From the NCBI RefSeq assembly GCF_038896935.1, contig NZ_JBANDC010000001.1:310001-374000 (forward strand): a stretch of DNA of 64,000 nt, written 5' to 3'. The notes beneath the pieces are model-generated. The model made no database searches and was not told the origin of the DNA. It worked only from the letters and a program-made list of their open reading frames with translations. Positions 17,593-27,969 of the stretch are shown in pieces. Made by a program: the position numbers and the translations under genes. The stretch's first letter is position 1, and the number at the start of each line of letters is the position of its first letter. The stretch is from Collimonas rhizosphaerae (GTDB lineage: Bacteria > Pseudomonadota > Gammaproteobacteria > Burkholderiales > Burkholderiaceae_D).

Positions 17593-18636
17593 ATGCGCCG
17601 ACTGCTGATCGTCCTGTTCTACCTGCCGTTCCTGGCGCATGCCGCTGCGGACCCTGCGCTTGCCGGCGTGTGGCGCGGCAAGCTGGGCAATGCAGAGATT
17701 GCCGCCTGCTTTAACACGGCTGACGGCGGCGAAGCGAGCGGCAGCTATTATTACGCGCGCTACAAGAAACCGATCCAGCTGAAAATGGAAGCAGGGCAGG
17801 CAGGCTGGAAAGAAGGCGACGGCACCGGCGCATGGACGCTGGAACCACCCGCAGGCGATAAATTGCTGGGCAGCTGGCGCAATCCGAAAGGCGGCAAGCC
17901 GCAAGCGCTGGCGTTGACGCGTGTCAGTTGGAACGGCGAGGGAAATGCTTGCGGCAGCGACACCTATAACCTGGAGCTGGAAGTTTTCCCGGCGCTGCAG
18001 GTTGGCAAGGTGCAGGAATTCGAGGGCAAGAAATACCGCAGCCTGCGGATTGCAGATGTCGTCACGCTTGAATTGCTGGAGCCAGGCGACCGGCTGGCCG
18101 GCCTCAACCGGACGCTGCGCGCCGAGCTGCCCGGCAAGCCCGAAGACATCGCCGATTATTTTGCCACGCGCCGCCGGTTTCTCGGCGACATGGGCCTGGC
18201 GGCAGAAGATGAAACGCGGACTGAACCGGTGTTCTGGTCAGCGCGCTGGATCACCATCAATTTTTACCGCTGGGCCGCGGGATACGGCCGCAACGGCATC
18301 ACGCTCGACTACCGTACCTGGGACCTGCAGAGCGGCGAGGAGGTCAACCTGTGGCAGTGGTTCATCGCCAAAGCGCCGGGCGACCGCAATGCCAATCCCT
18401 TGCCGGACAAGCTGAAAAAAGTCCTGTTCAAGGGCCTGAAGCTGGAGAAGGAATGCCAGGACGGCTACAAAGGCGAAGGAGATTATCGCGTGTCGCTCAA
18501 GAACGACGGCGTGCAATTCTGGGAAGAGGCTTACGGCACCGGTTGCGAGCAAGACTTCCTGGTCCCTTATGCACAACTCGGCCCGTACCTGACGCCGCAA
18601 GGAAAGGCAGCCTTGCGCGACAAGCTGGGCCGCTGA
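17593..18636 (+). CDS. secreted protein of unknown function
   Basis: 347 aa. The first 18-20 residues (RRLLIVLFYLPFLAHAAA) are a short signal peptide. The mature part has a lipocalin-like start (ALAGVWRGKLGNAEIAACF, then GSYYYARYKKPIQL), four well-spaced Cys and many Trp and Tyr. I recognise no family. The gene is separated from mdcH by 173 bp that hold only its own leader. It ends back to back with ndvB: the TGA at 18634-18636 is followed immediately by the ndvB stop on the other strand, leaving no room for a terminator between them. Confidence 0.8.
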   Translation: MRRLLIVLFYLPFLAHAAADPALAGVWRGKLGNAEIAACFNTADGGEASGSYYYARYKKPIQLKMEAGQAGWKEGDGTGAWTLEPPAGDKLLGSWRNPKGGKPQALALTRVSWNGEGNACGSDTYNLELEVFPALQVGKVQEFEGKKYRSLRIADVVTLELLEPGDRLAGLNRTLRAELPGKPEDIADYFATRRRFLGDMGLAAEDETRTEPVFWSARWITINFYRWAAGYGRNGITLDYRTWDLQSGEEVNLWQWFIAKAPGDRNANPLPDKLKKVLFKGLKLEKECQDGYKGEGDYRVSLKNDGVQFWEEAYGTGCEQDFLVPYAQLGPYLTPQGKAALRDKLGR

Positions 18637-21600
18637 TCACGCATGTCCTGCCTGGGGCGTTGTGCTCGTTCCAGGCAGTGAGCGCATCAGGATCTCCACC
18701 GCATGCTCGCGCTGGTCATCTGTCAAAGCAATCGCGCTATCTTCCTGCGCCACGCCATCTACCTTGAAATGCACAATGGCGTCCTCGGCAGTAGTCTGCG
18801 TTACCACTATCCTGTACATGGTGTCTCGGTATCGATAATCCATGCTATAGGTATCCCAGTCGTGCGGCAGGCATGGGGCGACGTGCAGCTTGCCGCCTTC
18901 CAGCCTCAAGCCCAGCAGCGATTCCACGATCAGGCGGTACATCCACCCGGCCGATCCGGTGTACCAGGTCCAGCCGCCGCGGCCGACGTGCGGCGCTCCG
19001 GCGTAGACGTCGGCCGCCACCACATAGGGCTCGACCTTGTAGATGGCGATCTTTTCAGCAGTCTTGCCGTGGTTAAGCGGATTGATCATGCGCATCAGTT
19101 CCCACGCGCGCTGCCTGTCGCCCAGCTTGGCGAACGCCATCACGGTCCAGATGGCGGCGTGCGTATACTGCCCGCCATTCTCGCGCACGCCTGGAACATA
19201 GCCGCGGATATAACCCGGGTCCTGGTCGGATTTGTCGAACGGCGGATCCAGCAGCTGGATGATGCCGTCTTTGCGCCGCACCAGGCGCTGGTCGACTGCC
19301 TGCATCGCGGCCTGCATCCGTTGCGGATCGCCGGCGCCGGACAGCACCGCCCAGCTTTGCGAAATCGAATCGATCTGGCATTCGACATTCTGGGCGGAGC
19401 CCAGCGGCGTGCCGTCGTCGAAATAAGCGCGCCGATACCAGCCGCCGTCCCAGCCGTTCTTGGCGATGTTTTCCTGCAGCCGGCCGGCCTCGGCATGGCA
19501 ACGGTCGGCGAATGCCTGGTCCTGCTGGCCGAGGGCGATTTCGGCAAAACCGGCCAGCACGTCGTACAGGAAAAAGCTGAGCCAGACGCTTTCGCCTTTG
19601 CCTTTGTCGCCGACCTTGTCCATGCCGTCGTTCCAGTCGCATGATCCCATCAGCGACAAGCCATGCACGCCGAATCTCAAGCCCCTCTCGATGGCGCGCA
19701 CGCAATGCTGGTACAAGGTTGCGACCTGGCTCGAATGGCCTGGCAGGTCGTAGTAGGAATCCTCGTCCGGATTGACCGCGCGGCCTTCCAGGAAATGTAC
19801 GCTCTCGTCCAGCACACTGCGGTCGCCGGTGCTGCTGACGTAACGATGGACCGCCAGCGGCAGCCACAGGAAGTCGTCGGAGCAATGGGTGCGCACGCCG
19901 CGGTCGCTGGGCGGGTGCCACCAGTGCTGGACGTCGCCTTCGATGAACTGGTGGGCGGCGCACAGCAGCAGATGGGCGCGCAGCAGCTGTGGCTGGCAGT
20001 GCACCAGCGCCATGGCGTCCTGCAGCTGGTCGCGGAAGCCGAAGGCGCCGCCGGACTGGTAGTAACCGCTGCGCGCCCACAGGCGGCAAGCGATGACCTG
20101 GTACATCAGCCAGCCATTGGCGAGCAGGTTCAGCTCGCGGTCCGGCGTTTTTACCTGGACTGCTCCCAGCGTATGTTCCCAGAATGCATGTACCGCCTGC
20201 AGCGCTTCATGCGCCGCAGCGCCGCCGCGATAGCGTTGCACCAGGCTGCTGGCATTGGTCTGGCGGGTATCAGCCATGCCAAGGATGAAGACGATTTCGC
20301 GCTGCTGGCCCTGGTTCAGTTCGAACTGCACCTGGATTGCGGCGCATGGATCGAAACCGGCGCCGACCTTGCCGGACAGGCGCAGCCGTTCCATTGCCGC
20401 GGGTTTTTGCAGCGATCCGTTGCGGCCTATGAATTCATTGCGGTCGCCGCTGACGCTGCGGTTGCTGGCGTCGACATCGAAGAACGCGGCGCGCTCGGTG
20501 AATTCGGTATTGTAGGGATTGCGTGCAAACAAGGCGCCGGTGGCCGGATCGGTTTCAGTGACGATGTGCATGGACGATTTAGGGCGCAGGTCGCCCAGCA
20601 CCCATTCGACGTAGCCGGTGGCGGAAAGCTTGCGCATGGCGTCGGACTCGTTGCGTACCCGCAGTACCGAATACTTGATCGAGGCATCGACTGCGACATA
20701 GACGGTCAGTTCGGAAACAATACCGTCCTCGATATGTTCGAACACGCTGTAGCCGAAACCGTGCCGGGTCACGTAGTCGCCGCTGCCGCGGCGGGGCAGC
20801 GGCGTGGGGGACCAGTAACGTCCGCTTTCTTCGTCGCGCAGGTAGAACACTTCGCCGCCGCCGTCGCTGACTGGATCGTTGGCCCACGGCGTGAGCCGGA
20901 ATTCATGGGCGTTTTCGCCCCAGCTGTAAGCTTGTCCGTTTTCCGAAATCACGCTGCCGAATTCCGGGTTGGCGATGATGTTGACCCAGGGCGCCGGCGT
21001 CAGCCGGGTGCTGGAAGTGGTGATGACATACTCGCGGCCGTCAGCCGTGAAGCCGCCGATGCCGTTCGCCAGGTCCAGCTCGCGCCGCGGCAGTCGGATT
21101 TCCGGCGGCATTGCGGGCAGCGTTTGTTTCAGTGCCGGTATCAGGCGCGGCAGGCGGATTTCCATCAGGTCGCGGCGGTTGATCTGCTCGGCCAGCGTGC
21201 CGCGGCTGTCGCTCAGGATGATCCGCGCCACCGACTGGAACAAGACCCGGTCTTCATCCGAGATCTGGTCGACCAGGCGCACAAAAATGCCACCCGGGCG
21301 ATCGATTTCATGGGCGCCGGTAACCGATGAAATCAGCCCCAAGATCTGCTCTTGCAGCAATTGCCGGTAACCGGCGTGGTCTTCGTTCCAGATCACCAGG
21401 TCGACCGCCAGTCCTTTCGAACGCCAGTAGGCATGGGCCTGCACCAGCTGCCGCACCAGTTCGATGTTGTCCTGGCTCTTGAGGCGCACCAGCACGATGG
21501 GCAAGTCGCCGGAAATGGCGTAGCCCCACAAGCCGGACTGTCCGCGATGGTTGCGGATCAGGATGCTGGCGTCGGCGCGCAGCAGCGGATTGACATAGAT

Positions 21601-24600
21601 CACCGAATTCGCCAGCCGGCTGTAAAGCTGGGCGTCGGCTTCGCTGGCGTTGAGCTGGCGCAGCACGACCTGGCTGTGCGGCCAGGACAATTCGACGACC
21701 CGGTCCGCCAGGTGGCGATCCTGGTATTTTTCGATCAGGCCGAGGCAGATGTCGCGCGAATCGCCGATGCCGGTCACCATGTCGATGGTGGCTGTCTGTT
21801 CCGCTTCCAGCGTGATCTGGTAACGGATGGCGACAATCGGATCAAGCACCGGGCCGGCGTTGCCTGCCAGCGGGCCTTGCCGGCGCATCGCTTGCGGCGC
21901 AGCCACGGTATTGCCGCGGCCGATGAACTGCATGCGGTCGGTTTCGTAAGATACGGCGTCGATATCGGCGCCGTGCAGCGCCATCAAGTGGAACATCCAC
22001 GGCATCTTTTCATGCATGGAACGCGGCCGGCGCGTGCACAGGATAGCGCGCTGGGCCGCCACGATTTCAGTCTGAACGAACAGGTTGCTGAAGGCCGGAT
22101 GGGTGGCGTCGGCGGCGGCCGGCGCCAGCACCACTTCGGCGTAGCTGGTGATATCGATGGTGCGGCGCGAGCGCGAGCGGTTGACGATGCGGGTCCGGCG
22201 CAATTCGATATCGTCTTCCTGCGACACCACGATTTCGGTGTGCATGTCGAAACTGTTGTCGCGCCGGCGGAATTCGGCGCGGCCTTCGGAGAAAATCACT
22301 TCGTAGCTGTCCGGCTGCGCCAGCGTCGGCTGGAAAGCGGTCGACCAGAAATAGCCGGGTTCGCCGCCGTTCAGTTCGCGCACATAGCAGAAGGCGCCCC
22401 AGTTGTCGCGCGTGCTGTCTTCCTGCCAGCGAGTCACGGCGAGATCGTTCCAGCGGCTGCGGCTGCCGCCGGCGCTGGTGATCATCACGTGATAACGGCC
22501 GTTCGACAGCAGCTGTACTTCCGGCGTACGCGGATCCGGACGTTGCAACACCCGCATCTGCATGCCCTGGTCAGCCACGGCGGTGCGGATGTCGGCCAGC
22601 TCGGTGGTGTTGGAATAAGTTGCGCTGGCTTTCGGCACGCGCTCGTGCAGCAGCGACATGGTGGCCTGGAACAGCGGGTCCGATTCGAAGCGTTTTTGCA
22701 TGGGCCGGTCCAGCAGCAGGTACGCCAGCGACAGGAAACCCATGCCCTGGTGATGCGCCATGAAAGAGCGGATGACCACGCTGGCTTGTCCGCGCGGCAG
22801 GCGCGACGGCGTGTAGTCGATCGCTTCGAAGAAGCCGTATTCGCCCTCGAAACCTTCGGCCGACAGCTGCTGCAGGTTGCGGCATGCTTCTTCCGGCGCC
22901 ACCATCAGCGCCATCATCGATGCGTAGGGAGCGATCACCAGGTCGTCGCCGAGCCCGCGTTTGAAACCCAGGCCCGGCACGCCGAATGCGCGGTACTGGT
23001 AGTTGAGGCTGGCGTCGAAAGTATGGTAGCCCGATTCCGAAATGCCCCAAGGCACGCCGCGCTGCATGCCGTATTCGATTTGCCGCCTTACCGCCGACTG
23101 GTAAGTCTGGCCGAGCAGGGTGTTTTCAAAATTCGGCATGACCAGCAAGGGCATCAGGTATTCGAACATCGATCCGCTCCACGACAGCAGGATCGGGTCG
23201 CCGCCGGCGATGGTGAGCTGGCGTCCCAGCGCGAACCAGCTTTCCTGCGGCAGCTGGCCCTGGGCGATGCCGACGAAGGTGGCGAGCCTTGCTTCGGATG
23301 CCAGCAAGTCGTAGAAGCTGACGTCGCGCCGGCGCTCGCTGACGTTATAGCCGATGGCCAGCAGATGGGTGGCGGGATCGTACAGGAAACCGTATTCCAT
23401 GCGGGCGAACTCGCCGGCCTGGGTCACCAGCTGCTCGATCAGCAGCATGCGTTCGGCGGCGTGCCGGCTGCCCTCTGCCACCAGCTGGCCGAGGGTGGCC
23501 GGGGCCTGGTCCTGGCGCGGGTCATCGTCGCCGGCAACGGCCGGTTCCAGCAGCGGCGCCAGGTCGGCATGGATCCGCGCCAGCTGGCGCAGGGTCGGAA
23601 TCCGGTCGAGCTGCGGGAATGCGGTGATCCATGCCGCCGGCGCCAGCGCGGATATCCACGGCGCCAGGATAACCAGTTCGTTCAGGGCTTCGCGGCACTG
23701 GCTGGCCAGCGCGCGCGCCCAGACATTGAGCTGGGTGTCGGGAACGGTGTCGAGGCCGGCCACAAAGCCGGCGGCGCAATGGCTAAGGCCCTGCAGGCAA
23801 TCGTGCGCCACGGTCAAGGTGGCTGGCGCCGATTCGCAGGCGTCCTGCAAGTCTTTTTCGAATTGGACCAGTTTGACCAGCGGCCCGCCGCCGGCGGTGG
23901 CGCGCAGGATTTCATAGGTGTCGCGGATGCCTGAGAACACCTTGGGGTCGAATATCGGCGCATCGAGCAGCCCGTTCAAGCCTGGCCGCAGGGTCATCAG
24001 GTGGCCGGCAAGGTTGCCGCTGTCGACGGTCGAGACATAAATCGGCTGCAGCGGCTTCAGGTATTGGGTGTCGTACCAGTTATAGAAATGCCCCTGGTAA
24101 CGTTCCAGCGAAGCCAGGGTCTGGAAAGTGTTTTGGGTGCGTTCCAGCAGCTGGCCCGAAGGGATGTAGCCGAAATCATAGGCGCTCAGGTTGGCCAGCA
24201 GCGACAAGCCGATGTTGGTGGGAGAAGTGCGGCGCGCCACCACGGCGACCGGGTGTTCCTGCACGTTGTCGAGCGGCAGCCAGTTGTCCTCGGGGCCGAC
24301 ATAGGTTTCAAAAAACAGCCACATCTTGCGCGACAGCGCTTTCAGGAACCGGGTCTGCTCGCCTGACAGTTGCACCGCGCGGCGCGCAATCGGCTGGCTG
24401 ATCCAGCAGGCGACGAGGGGCGACAACCACCACAGCAGCAGGACGGCGCCCGCCGCCTGCAGGGCGGACGGATTCCTTGCCAGCAGCCAGATTGCTGTCG
24501 CCAGCGCAATCGCCGGCGCGATCCACATCGACCGGTAGTAGGACAGCAAGCTGTTGCTGGCCAGGCGGCCGGCCTCGCTGGAAGGCTGCCATTCCAGCAG

Positions 24601-27432
24601 CTTGCGGTGCGAGACCAGGATCCGCCATTGCGTGCGGATGATGGCGTCGAGGTTGAGCGCGGCTTCATACGGCAGGAAAACCAGGGTCAGCGTGGCATGG
24701 GCGAAATGCTGCAGGGTTGCATGCAGCGATGCCGAAAGGTGTTGCCGCAGCAGCACATCGTCCGGCTTGCGCAGCAGGCTCAGGATGCTGGCGCAGAGCG
24801 AGGGAATCAGCACGATGCCGAGCGCGGCGCCGGTCCAGAACCAGGCTGAAGGCAGGCCAATCCAGCCGGCCAGCAGCAAGGCCGTCAGCGCGAACGGGAC
24901 GACGCTGCGGCGCAGGTTGTCGAACAGCTTCCAGCGCGACAGGGCGGACAGCGGATTGCGGTGATGGCCGATCTTGCCGCTGGCGGCATCGCGTGCGCCC
25001 GGCACCCGCGGCAGCAGCCAGGACGCGATCTGCCAGTCGCCGCGTATCCAGCGGTGGCGGCGGCCGGCGTCGGCGCTATAGCGCGACGGATATTGTTCGT
25101 ACAGCTGGACGTCGCTGAGCAGGCCGGCGCGTGCGTAGCAGCCTTCCAGCAGGTCGTGGCTGAGCACGCGGTTTTCCGGCATGCGGTCCTTCAAGGTCTG
25201 TTCGAAGGCGTCGACATCGTAGATGCCTTTGCCGACGAAAGAGCCTTCGCCGAAGATGTCCTGGTAGACGTCGGACACGGTGCGGGTGTAAGGATCGATG
25301 CCGGTTTCTCCGCCGCACAGCAGTTCATAGCGGGAGGCGCCGGCGCTGGGCAGGCTGACCGCTATGCGCGGCTGCAGGATGCCGTAGCCTTCCACCACGC
25401 GCTGGCGGCTGGCGTCGTACAGCGCGCGGTTCAGCGGATGCGCCATGGTGGCCACGAACTGGCGGGCGGCGTCGCGCGGCAGTTCGGTATCGGTGTCGAG
25501 CGTGATCACGTACCTGACATTGCGGAGGCCTCCGGTATCGCCGACGATCAGCGAGAAAGTGCCGGCGCCGGCGCCGCGCAGGAAAGCATTGAGGTCGGCC
25601 AGCTTGCCGCGCTTGCGTTCGTAGCCCATCCAGGTTTTTTCCTGCGGGTTCCAGCGGCGCGGACGGTGCAGCAGCAGGAAGTTGTCGCCGTGGTCCTGGC
25701 GGTATTTCTTGTTCAGTTCCTGGATATTGTGTTCGATATGCTGCAGCAGGACGTCGTCCCCGGGCAGGACTTCTGTATCGGCGTCGGCGAAATCTGTCAG
25801 CAGGCAAAAGCGCAGGTTGGGATCGCGGTTGGCGAGAAAGCGCACCTCCAGGGCTTCCGTCAGGCTGTCGATGTTCTGCCTGTTCGACAGTATCGTGGGC
25901 ACCGCCACCAGAGCCCGCGATGTGGCCGGAACGCCATCCGAAAAATCCATGCGCGGCAGCGGGTGCGGCAGGGCGACCAGCGTAACCAGCCAGTTGACCA
26001 TGGCTTGCGCCAGCTGGCTGCTGGCGACCAGCGCCAGCACCGCGACCAGGGCCAGCAGCCATTGGCTGGCGCCGCCGGCATAGGCCTTGAAGGCGATGCC
26101 GGCGCTGACGGCCAGGGTGATCAGCAATATGCTGGCCAGGTAGGTGCTCAGGGGCGCGGCCTTGCCTGCGCGGCGCAGCGCTTCCAGTTTCGGCAGCTTG
26201 AACGCTACTGCCCGTTCCAGCTGCGGCAGGCCCTGGCCGATCAGGTAGTAGCCGACGTGGGCGCTGCGCTGGTCAGCGCCGTTTTGCGGCGCTTGCGTGC
26301 CGGCGAGGCGGATTGCGTGTTCAGCTATCTCAAATTCCGGCAAGCTGCTGTGCCGGGCGATTCTTTCAATCACGTGCCGATAGTGGTCGCGGGTAGAGAA
26401 ATCCATGCGGGCATAGACGTCGGCCGGATCCTTGCGCAAGGCATGCTCGACCACGCTCATGGTTTCGACGAATTCGCGCCAGTCCATGGCGCTCAGGAAG
26501 CGCAGGCTGCCGATGCTGTTGCTGATCGATACCTGGTCGGCAGCCTGCTGCTGCGTCTCCAGCTGGACCAGCTGCTCGATGGCCTGGCCGGATTCCGCCA
26601 GGCGCTGCGATAGCCAGGTCATGGGCAGCGTCAGGGCCGGACTTTGCCCTTGCAGGCGGCGCACCAGTTCGGCCACGAATGAACTATCCATGGGCGGATC
26701 GGAGCGCGCCATGTCGGCTACCAGCAAGATCAGGTTGCTGGGGTCGTTTTCGGCGCTTTCCACCATGGCGTCGGCCCAGGAATCGGCCAGGTTGCGGTTG
26801 AAGCTGGTGAGCGCCAGGCGGGCGGCGACGCGCCGCAGGTTTTCGATCAGCGCCAGGCGCAGCATGATCGGAATCGCCCACAGTTCGCCCAGTTTCAGGG
26901 GCGTGACTTGCTGGTAGGCGGCGACAAAGCGGCTCAGGCTTTCGGGATCGACGCGGCCGTCGCCATGGGAAATGGTTTCCAGCGCGATGTCATAGACCCG
27001 CGGCCGGCCGGCCGAGCTGCCGCGCAGCAGGCGCGGCAATTCCCTGCTGTAGTTCTTCGGCAGGTGGCGCTTGGCGGTGCGGATCTGTTCTTCGATCAGG
27101 TAGAAATTGTCGAGCAGCCATTCCGCCGCCGGCGTCACCTGGCGTCCGGCCCGGATTGCCTCGGTCAGCAGGCTGCAGGCATCGATGATGACATTTTCAT
27201 TGTCGGCCAGGCGCGACAGCAGCTGGTCGCGCCCGCGTGCGCTGCTGAGCTTGTGGGCGTTGGCCAGCACCCGGCCATGCTGTTCCATCTGCAAGGCGCT
27301 GAACAGTTCCGCGCGCAGCGGCAATTCGTCGCTCGCCGGACCATTGCGCAGGCTGCCAGGCAGCAAGGCATTTTTGATGTCGAGCAAATTGTCGCGTAGC
27401 GCTTTGCGCAGGGATTCGTTATCTGATTTCAA
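18637..27432 (-). CDS. ndvB: cyclic beta-1,2-glucan synthase (NdvB/ChvB type)
   Basis: 2931 aa, one of the largest bacterial enzymes and of usual length for the family. The order is: a soluble N-terminal region (1-430); membrane helices (about 437-490); a GT84 glycosyltransferase domain with DTDTELPRD near 647 and RHRWIRGDWQIASW near 796; more helices (840-1010); a GH144/GH189-type alpha-barrel domain thought to close the ring (about 1350-1580, with GISESGYHTFDASLNYQYRA and AHHQGMGFLSLAYLL); and C-terminal GH94 phosphorylase modules with QHWWHPPSDRGVRTHCSDDF (catalytic Asp near 2517) that trim chain length. It makes osmoregulated periplasmic glucans. No ATG is available upstream; the likely start is the TTG at 27432, since the frame closes at TAA 27448-27450 and the next in-frame Met is residue 49. 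Confidence 0.95.
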   Translation of the reverse strand: MKSDNESLRKALRDNLLDIKNALLPGSLRNGPASDELPLRAELFSALQMEQHGRVLANAHKLSSARGRDQLLSRLADNENVIIDACSLLTEAIRAGRQVTPAAEWLLDNFYLIEEQIRTAKRHLPKNYSRELPRLLRGSSAGRPRVYDIALETISHGDGRVDPESLSRFVAAYQQVTPLKLGELWAIPIMLRLALIENLRRVAARLALTSFNRNLADSWADAMVESAENDPSNLILLVADMARSDPPMDSSFVAELVRRLQGQSPALTLPMTWLSQRLAESGQAIEQLVQLETQQQAADQVSISNSIGSLRFLSAMDWREFVETMSVVEHALRKDPADVYARMDFSTRDHYRHVIERIARHSSLPEFEIAEHAIRLAGTQAPQNGADQRSAHVGYYLIGQGLPQLERAVAFKLPKLEALRRAGKAAPLSTYLASILLITLAVSAGIAFKAYAGGASQWLLALVAVLALVASSQLAQAMVNWLVTLVALPHPLPRMDFSDGVPATSRALVAVPTILSNRQNIDSLTEALEVRFLANRDPNLRFCLLTDFADADTEVLPGDDVLLQHIEHNIQELNKKYRQDHGDNFLLLHRPRRWNPQEKTWMGYERKRGKLADLNAFLRGAGAGTFSLIVGDTGGLRNVRYVITLDTDTELPRDAARQFVATMAHPLNRALYDASRQRVVEGYGILQPRIAVSLPSAGASRYELLCGGETGIDPYTRTVSDVYQDIFGEGSFVGKGIYDVDAFEQTLKDRMPENRVLSHDLLEGCYARAGLLSDVQLYEQYPSRYSADAGRRHRWIRGDWQIASWLLPRVPGARDAASGKIGHHRNPLSALSRWKLFDNLRRSVVPFALTALLLAGWIGLPSAWFWTGAALGIVLIPSLCASILSLLRKPDDVLLRQHLSASLHATLQHFAHATLTLVFLPYEAALNLDAIIRTQWRILVSHRKLLEWQPSSEAGRLASNSLLSYYRSMWIAPAIALATAIWLLARNPSALQAAGAVLLLWWLSPLVACWISQPIARRAVQLSGEQTRFLKALSRKMWLFFETYVGPEDNWLPLDNVQEHPVAVVARRTSPTNIGLSLLANLSAYDFGYIPSGQLLERTQNTFQTLASLERYQGHFYNWYDTQYLKPLQPIYVSTVDSGNLAGHLMTLRPGLNGLLDAPIFDPKVFSGIRDTYEILRATAGGGPLVKLVQFEKDLQDACESAPATLTVAHDCLQGLSHCAAGFVAGLDTVPDTQLNVWARALASQCREALNELVILAPWISALAPAAWITAFPQLDRIPTLRQLARIHADLAPLLEPAVAGDDDPRQDQAPATLGQLVAEGSRHAAERMLLIEQLVTQAGEFARMEYGFLYDPATHLLAIGYNVSERRRDVSFYDLLASEARLATFVGIAQGQLPQESWFALGRQLTIAGGDPILLSWSGSMFEYLMPLLVMPNFENTLLGQTYQSAVRRQIEYGMQRGVPWGISESGYHTFDASLNYQYRAFGVPGLGFKRGLGDDLVIAPYASMMALMVAPEEACRNLQQLSAEGFEGEYGFFEAIDYTPSRLPRGQASVVIRSFMAHHQGMGFLSLAYLLLDRPMQKRFESDPLFQATMSLLHERVPKASATYSNTTELADIRTAVADQGMQMRVLQRPDPRTPEVQLLSNGRYHVMITSAGGSRSRWNDLAVTRWQEDSTRDNWGAFCYVRELNGGEPGYFWSTAFQPTLAQPDSYEVIFSEGRAEFRRRDNSFDMHTEIVVSQEDDIELRRTRIVNRSRSRRTIDITSYAEVVLAPAAADATHPAFSNLFVQTEIVAAQRAILCTRRPRSMHEKMPWMFHLMALHGADIDAVSYETDRMQFIGRGNTVAAPQAMRRQGPLAGNAGPVLDPIVAIRYQITLEAEQTATIDMVTGIGDSRDICLGLIEKYQDRHLADRVVELSWPHSQVVLRQLNASEADAQLYSRLANSVIYVNPLLRADASILIRNHRGQSGLWGYAISGDLPIVLVRLKSQDNIELVRQLVQAHAYWRSKGLAVDLVIWNEDHAGYRQLLQEQILGLISSVTGAHEIDRPGGIFVRLVDQISDEDRVLFQSVARIILSDSRGTLAEQINRRDLMEIRLPRLIPALKQTLPAMPPEIRLPRRELDLANGIGGFTADGREYVITTSSTRLTPAPWVNIIANPEFGSVISENGQAYSWGENAHEFRLTPWANDPVSDGGGEVFYLRDEESGRYWSPTPLPRRGSGDYVTRHGFGYSVFEHIEDGIVSELTVYVAVDASIKYSVLRVRNESDAMRKLSATGYVEWVLGDLRPKSSMHIVTETDPATGALFARNPYNTEFTERAAFFDVDASNRSVSGDRNEFIGRNGSLQKPAAMERLRLSGKVGAGFDPCAAIQVQFELNQGQQREIVFILGMADTRQTNASSLVQRYRGGAAAHEALQAVHAFWEHTLGAVQVKTPDRELNLLANGWLMYQVIACRLWARSGYYQSGGAFGFRDQLQDAMALVHCQPQLLRAHLLLCAAHQFIEGDVQHWWHPPSDRGVRTHCSDDFLWLPLAVHRYVSSTGDRSVLDESVHFLEGRAVNPDEDSYYDLPGHSSQVATLYQHCVRAIERGLRFGVHGLSLMGSCDWNDGMDKVGDKGKGESVWLSFFLYDVLAGFAEIALGQQDQAFADRCHAEAGRLQENIAKNGWDGGWYRRAYFDDGTPLGSAQNVECQIDSISQSWAVLSGAGDPQRMQAAMQAVDQRLVRRKDGIIQLLDPPFDKSDQDPGYIRGYVPGVRENGGQYTHAAIWTVMAFAKLGDRQRAWELMRMINPLNHGKTAEKIAIYKVEPYVVAADVYAGAPHVGRGGWTWYTGSAGWMYRLIVESLLGLRLEGGKLHVAPCLPHDWDTYSMDYRYRDTMYRIVVTQTTAEDAIVHFKVDGVAQEDSAIALTDDQREHAVEILMRSLPGTSTTPQAGHA

Positions 27433-27624
27433 TTCTGACGTTTCTATTTATGCAATGAATCAGGAAGGAACCGGATCGCATGGCGTGGAAGGGTCAGAGA
27501 TCTGATTCTGGCCCGGCCGGACCTCCTTGCTGGGAGAGGCGGCAGGGGACGGTAGAGATTGAGGCAGCAAGGGGGCAGACTGATAGTCTGCGGACTGATT
27601 TCCTGCGGACCTCCTGCGTGATGC

Positions 27625-27662
27625 AGCTTGATAGAAGCTTGATACAAGCTCGATACAGCTTA
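27625..27662. promoter_or_regulatory. helically phased direct repeats upstream of ndvB
   Basis: AGCTTGATA at 27625 and 27636, AGCTCGATA at 27647 and a partial AGCTTA at 27657. Steps of 11, 11 and 10 bp place each copy on the same face of the helix. This arrangement is typical of binding sites for OmpR/PhoB-type response regulators. It lies about 190 bp upstream of the ndvB start and 310 bp upstream of the rcnB-like gene. Which gene it controls is unknown. Confidence 0.5.
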
Positions 27663-27839
27663 ACAGTTTCCCCGGATAATTTTTGAATATCAATCTGCTA
27701 CTGGCCTGGCCGCCGCGGATGAGGCTGCGGGACCGGATCAGGCTACGTGAAGCGGCGGATAAATTCGGTGCGCTGCCGCACATAATGCAAATCGGGAGCG
27801 CCTTGGCCATTGTGCGCCGGCCGCCAGCTATTTGCCGGT

Positions 27840-27859
27840 TACGTGTGCTGGCGCACAGA
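27840..27859. promoter_or_regulatory. TCTGTGCG-type dyad, copy A
   Basis: TACGTGTGCTGGCGCACAGA matches TCTGTGCGCTGGCGCACAGA at 17 of 20 positions. It lies 110 bp upstream of the rcnB-like start codon. Related copies stand at 29846, 30910 and, more weakly, 29930. Confidence 0.45.
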
Positions 27860-27969
27860 TTCGCCGGCCGGATCGGCTTATCGTCCAGACAGGTCCTGGC
27901 TGCATAACCGCAAGACCCGCGACCAAGTGCACGCGACGAATATGGTGCTTCCCGTAAATGGAGACTGAG

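Larger units (their letters stand above)
27433..27969. other. 537-bp divergent intergenic region between ndvB and the rcnB-like gene
   Basis: No credible gene. The part near ndvB is moderately GC-rich and holds a short dyad CAGACTGATAGTCTG. The centre holds phased AGCTTGATA repeats (27625-27662). The part near the rcnB-like gene holds a TCTGTGCG-type dyad (27840-27859). Promoters for both genes must lie here. Confidence 0.6.

Noticed and set aside
19663..27399. Very long open frames antisense to ndvB
   Set aside because: Shadow frames of a 2931-codon GC-rich gene; no starts, motifs or plausible composition.
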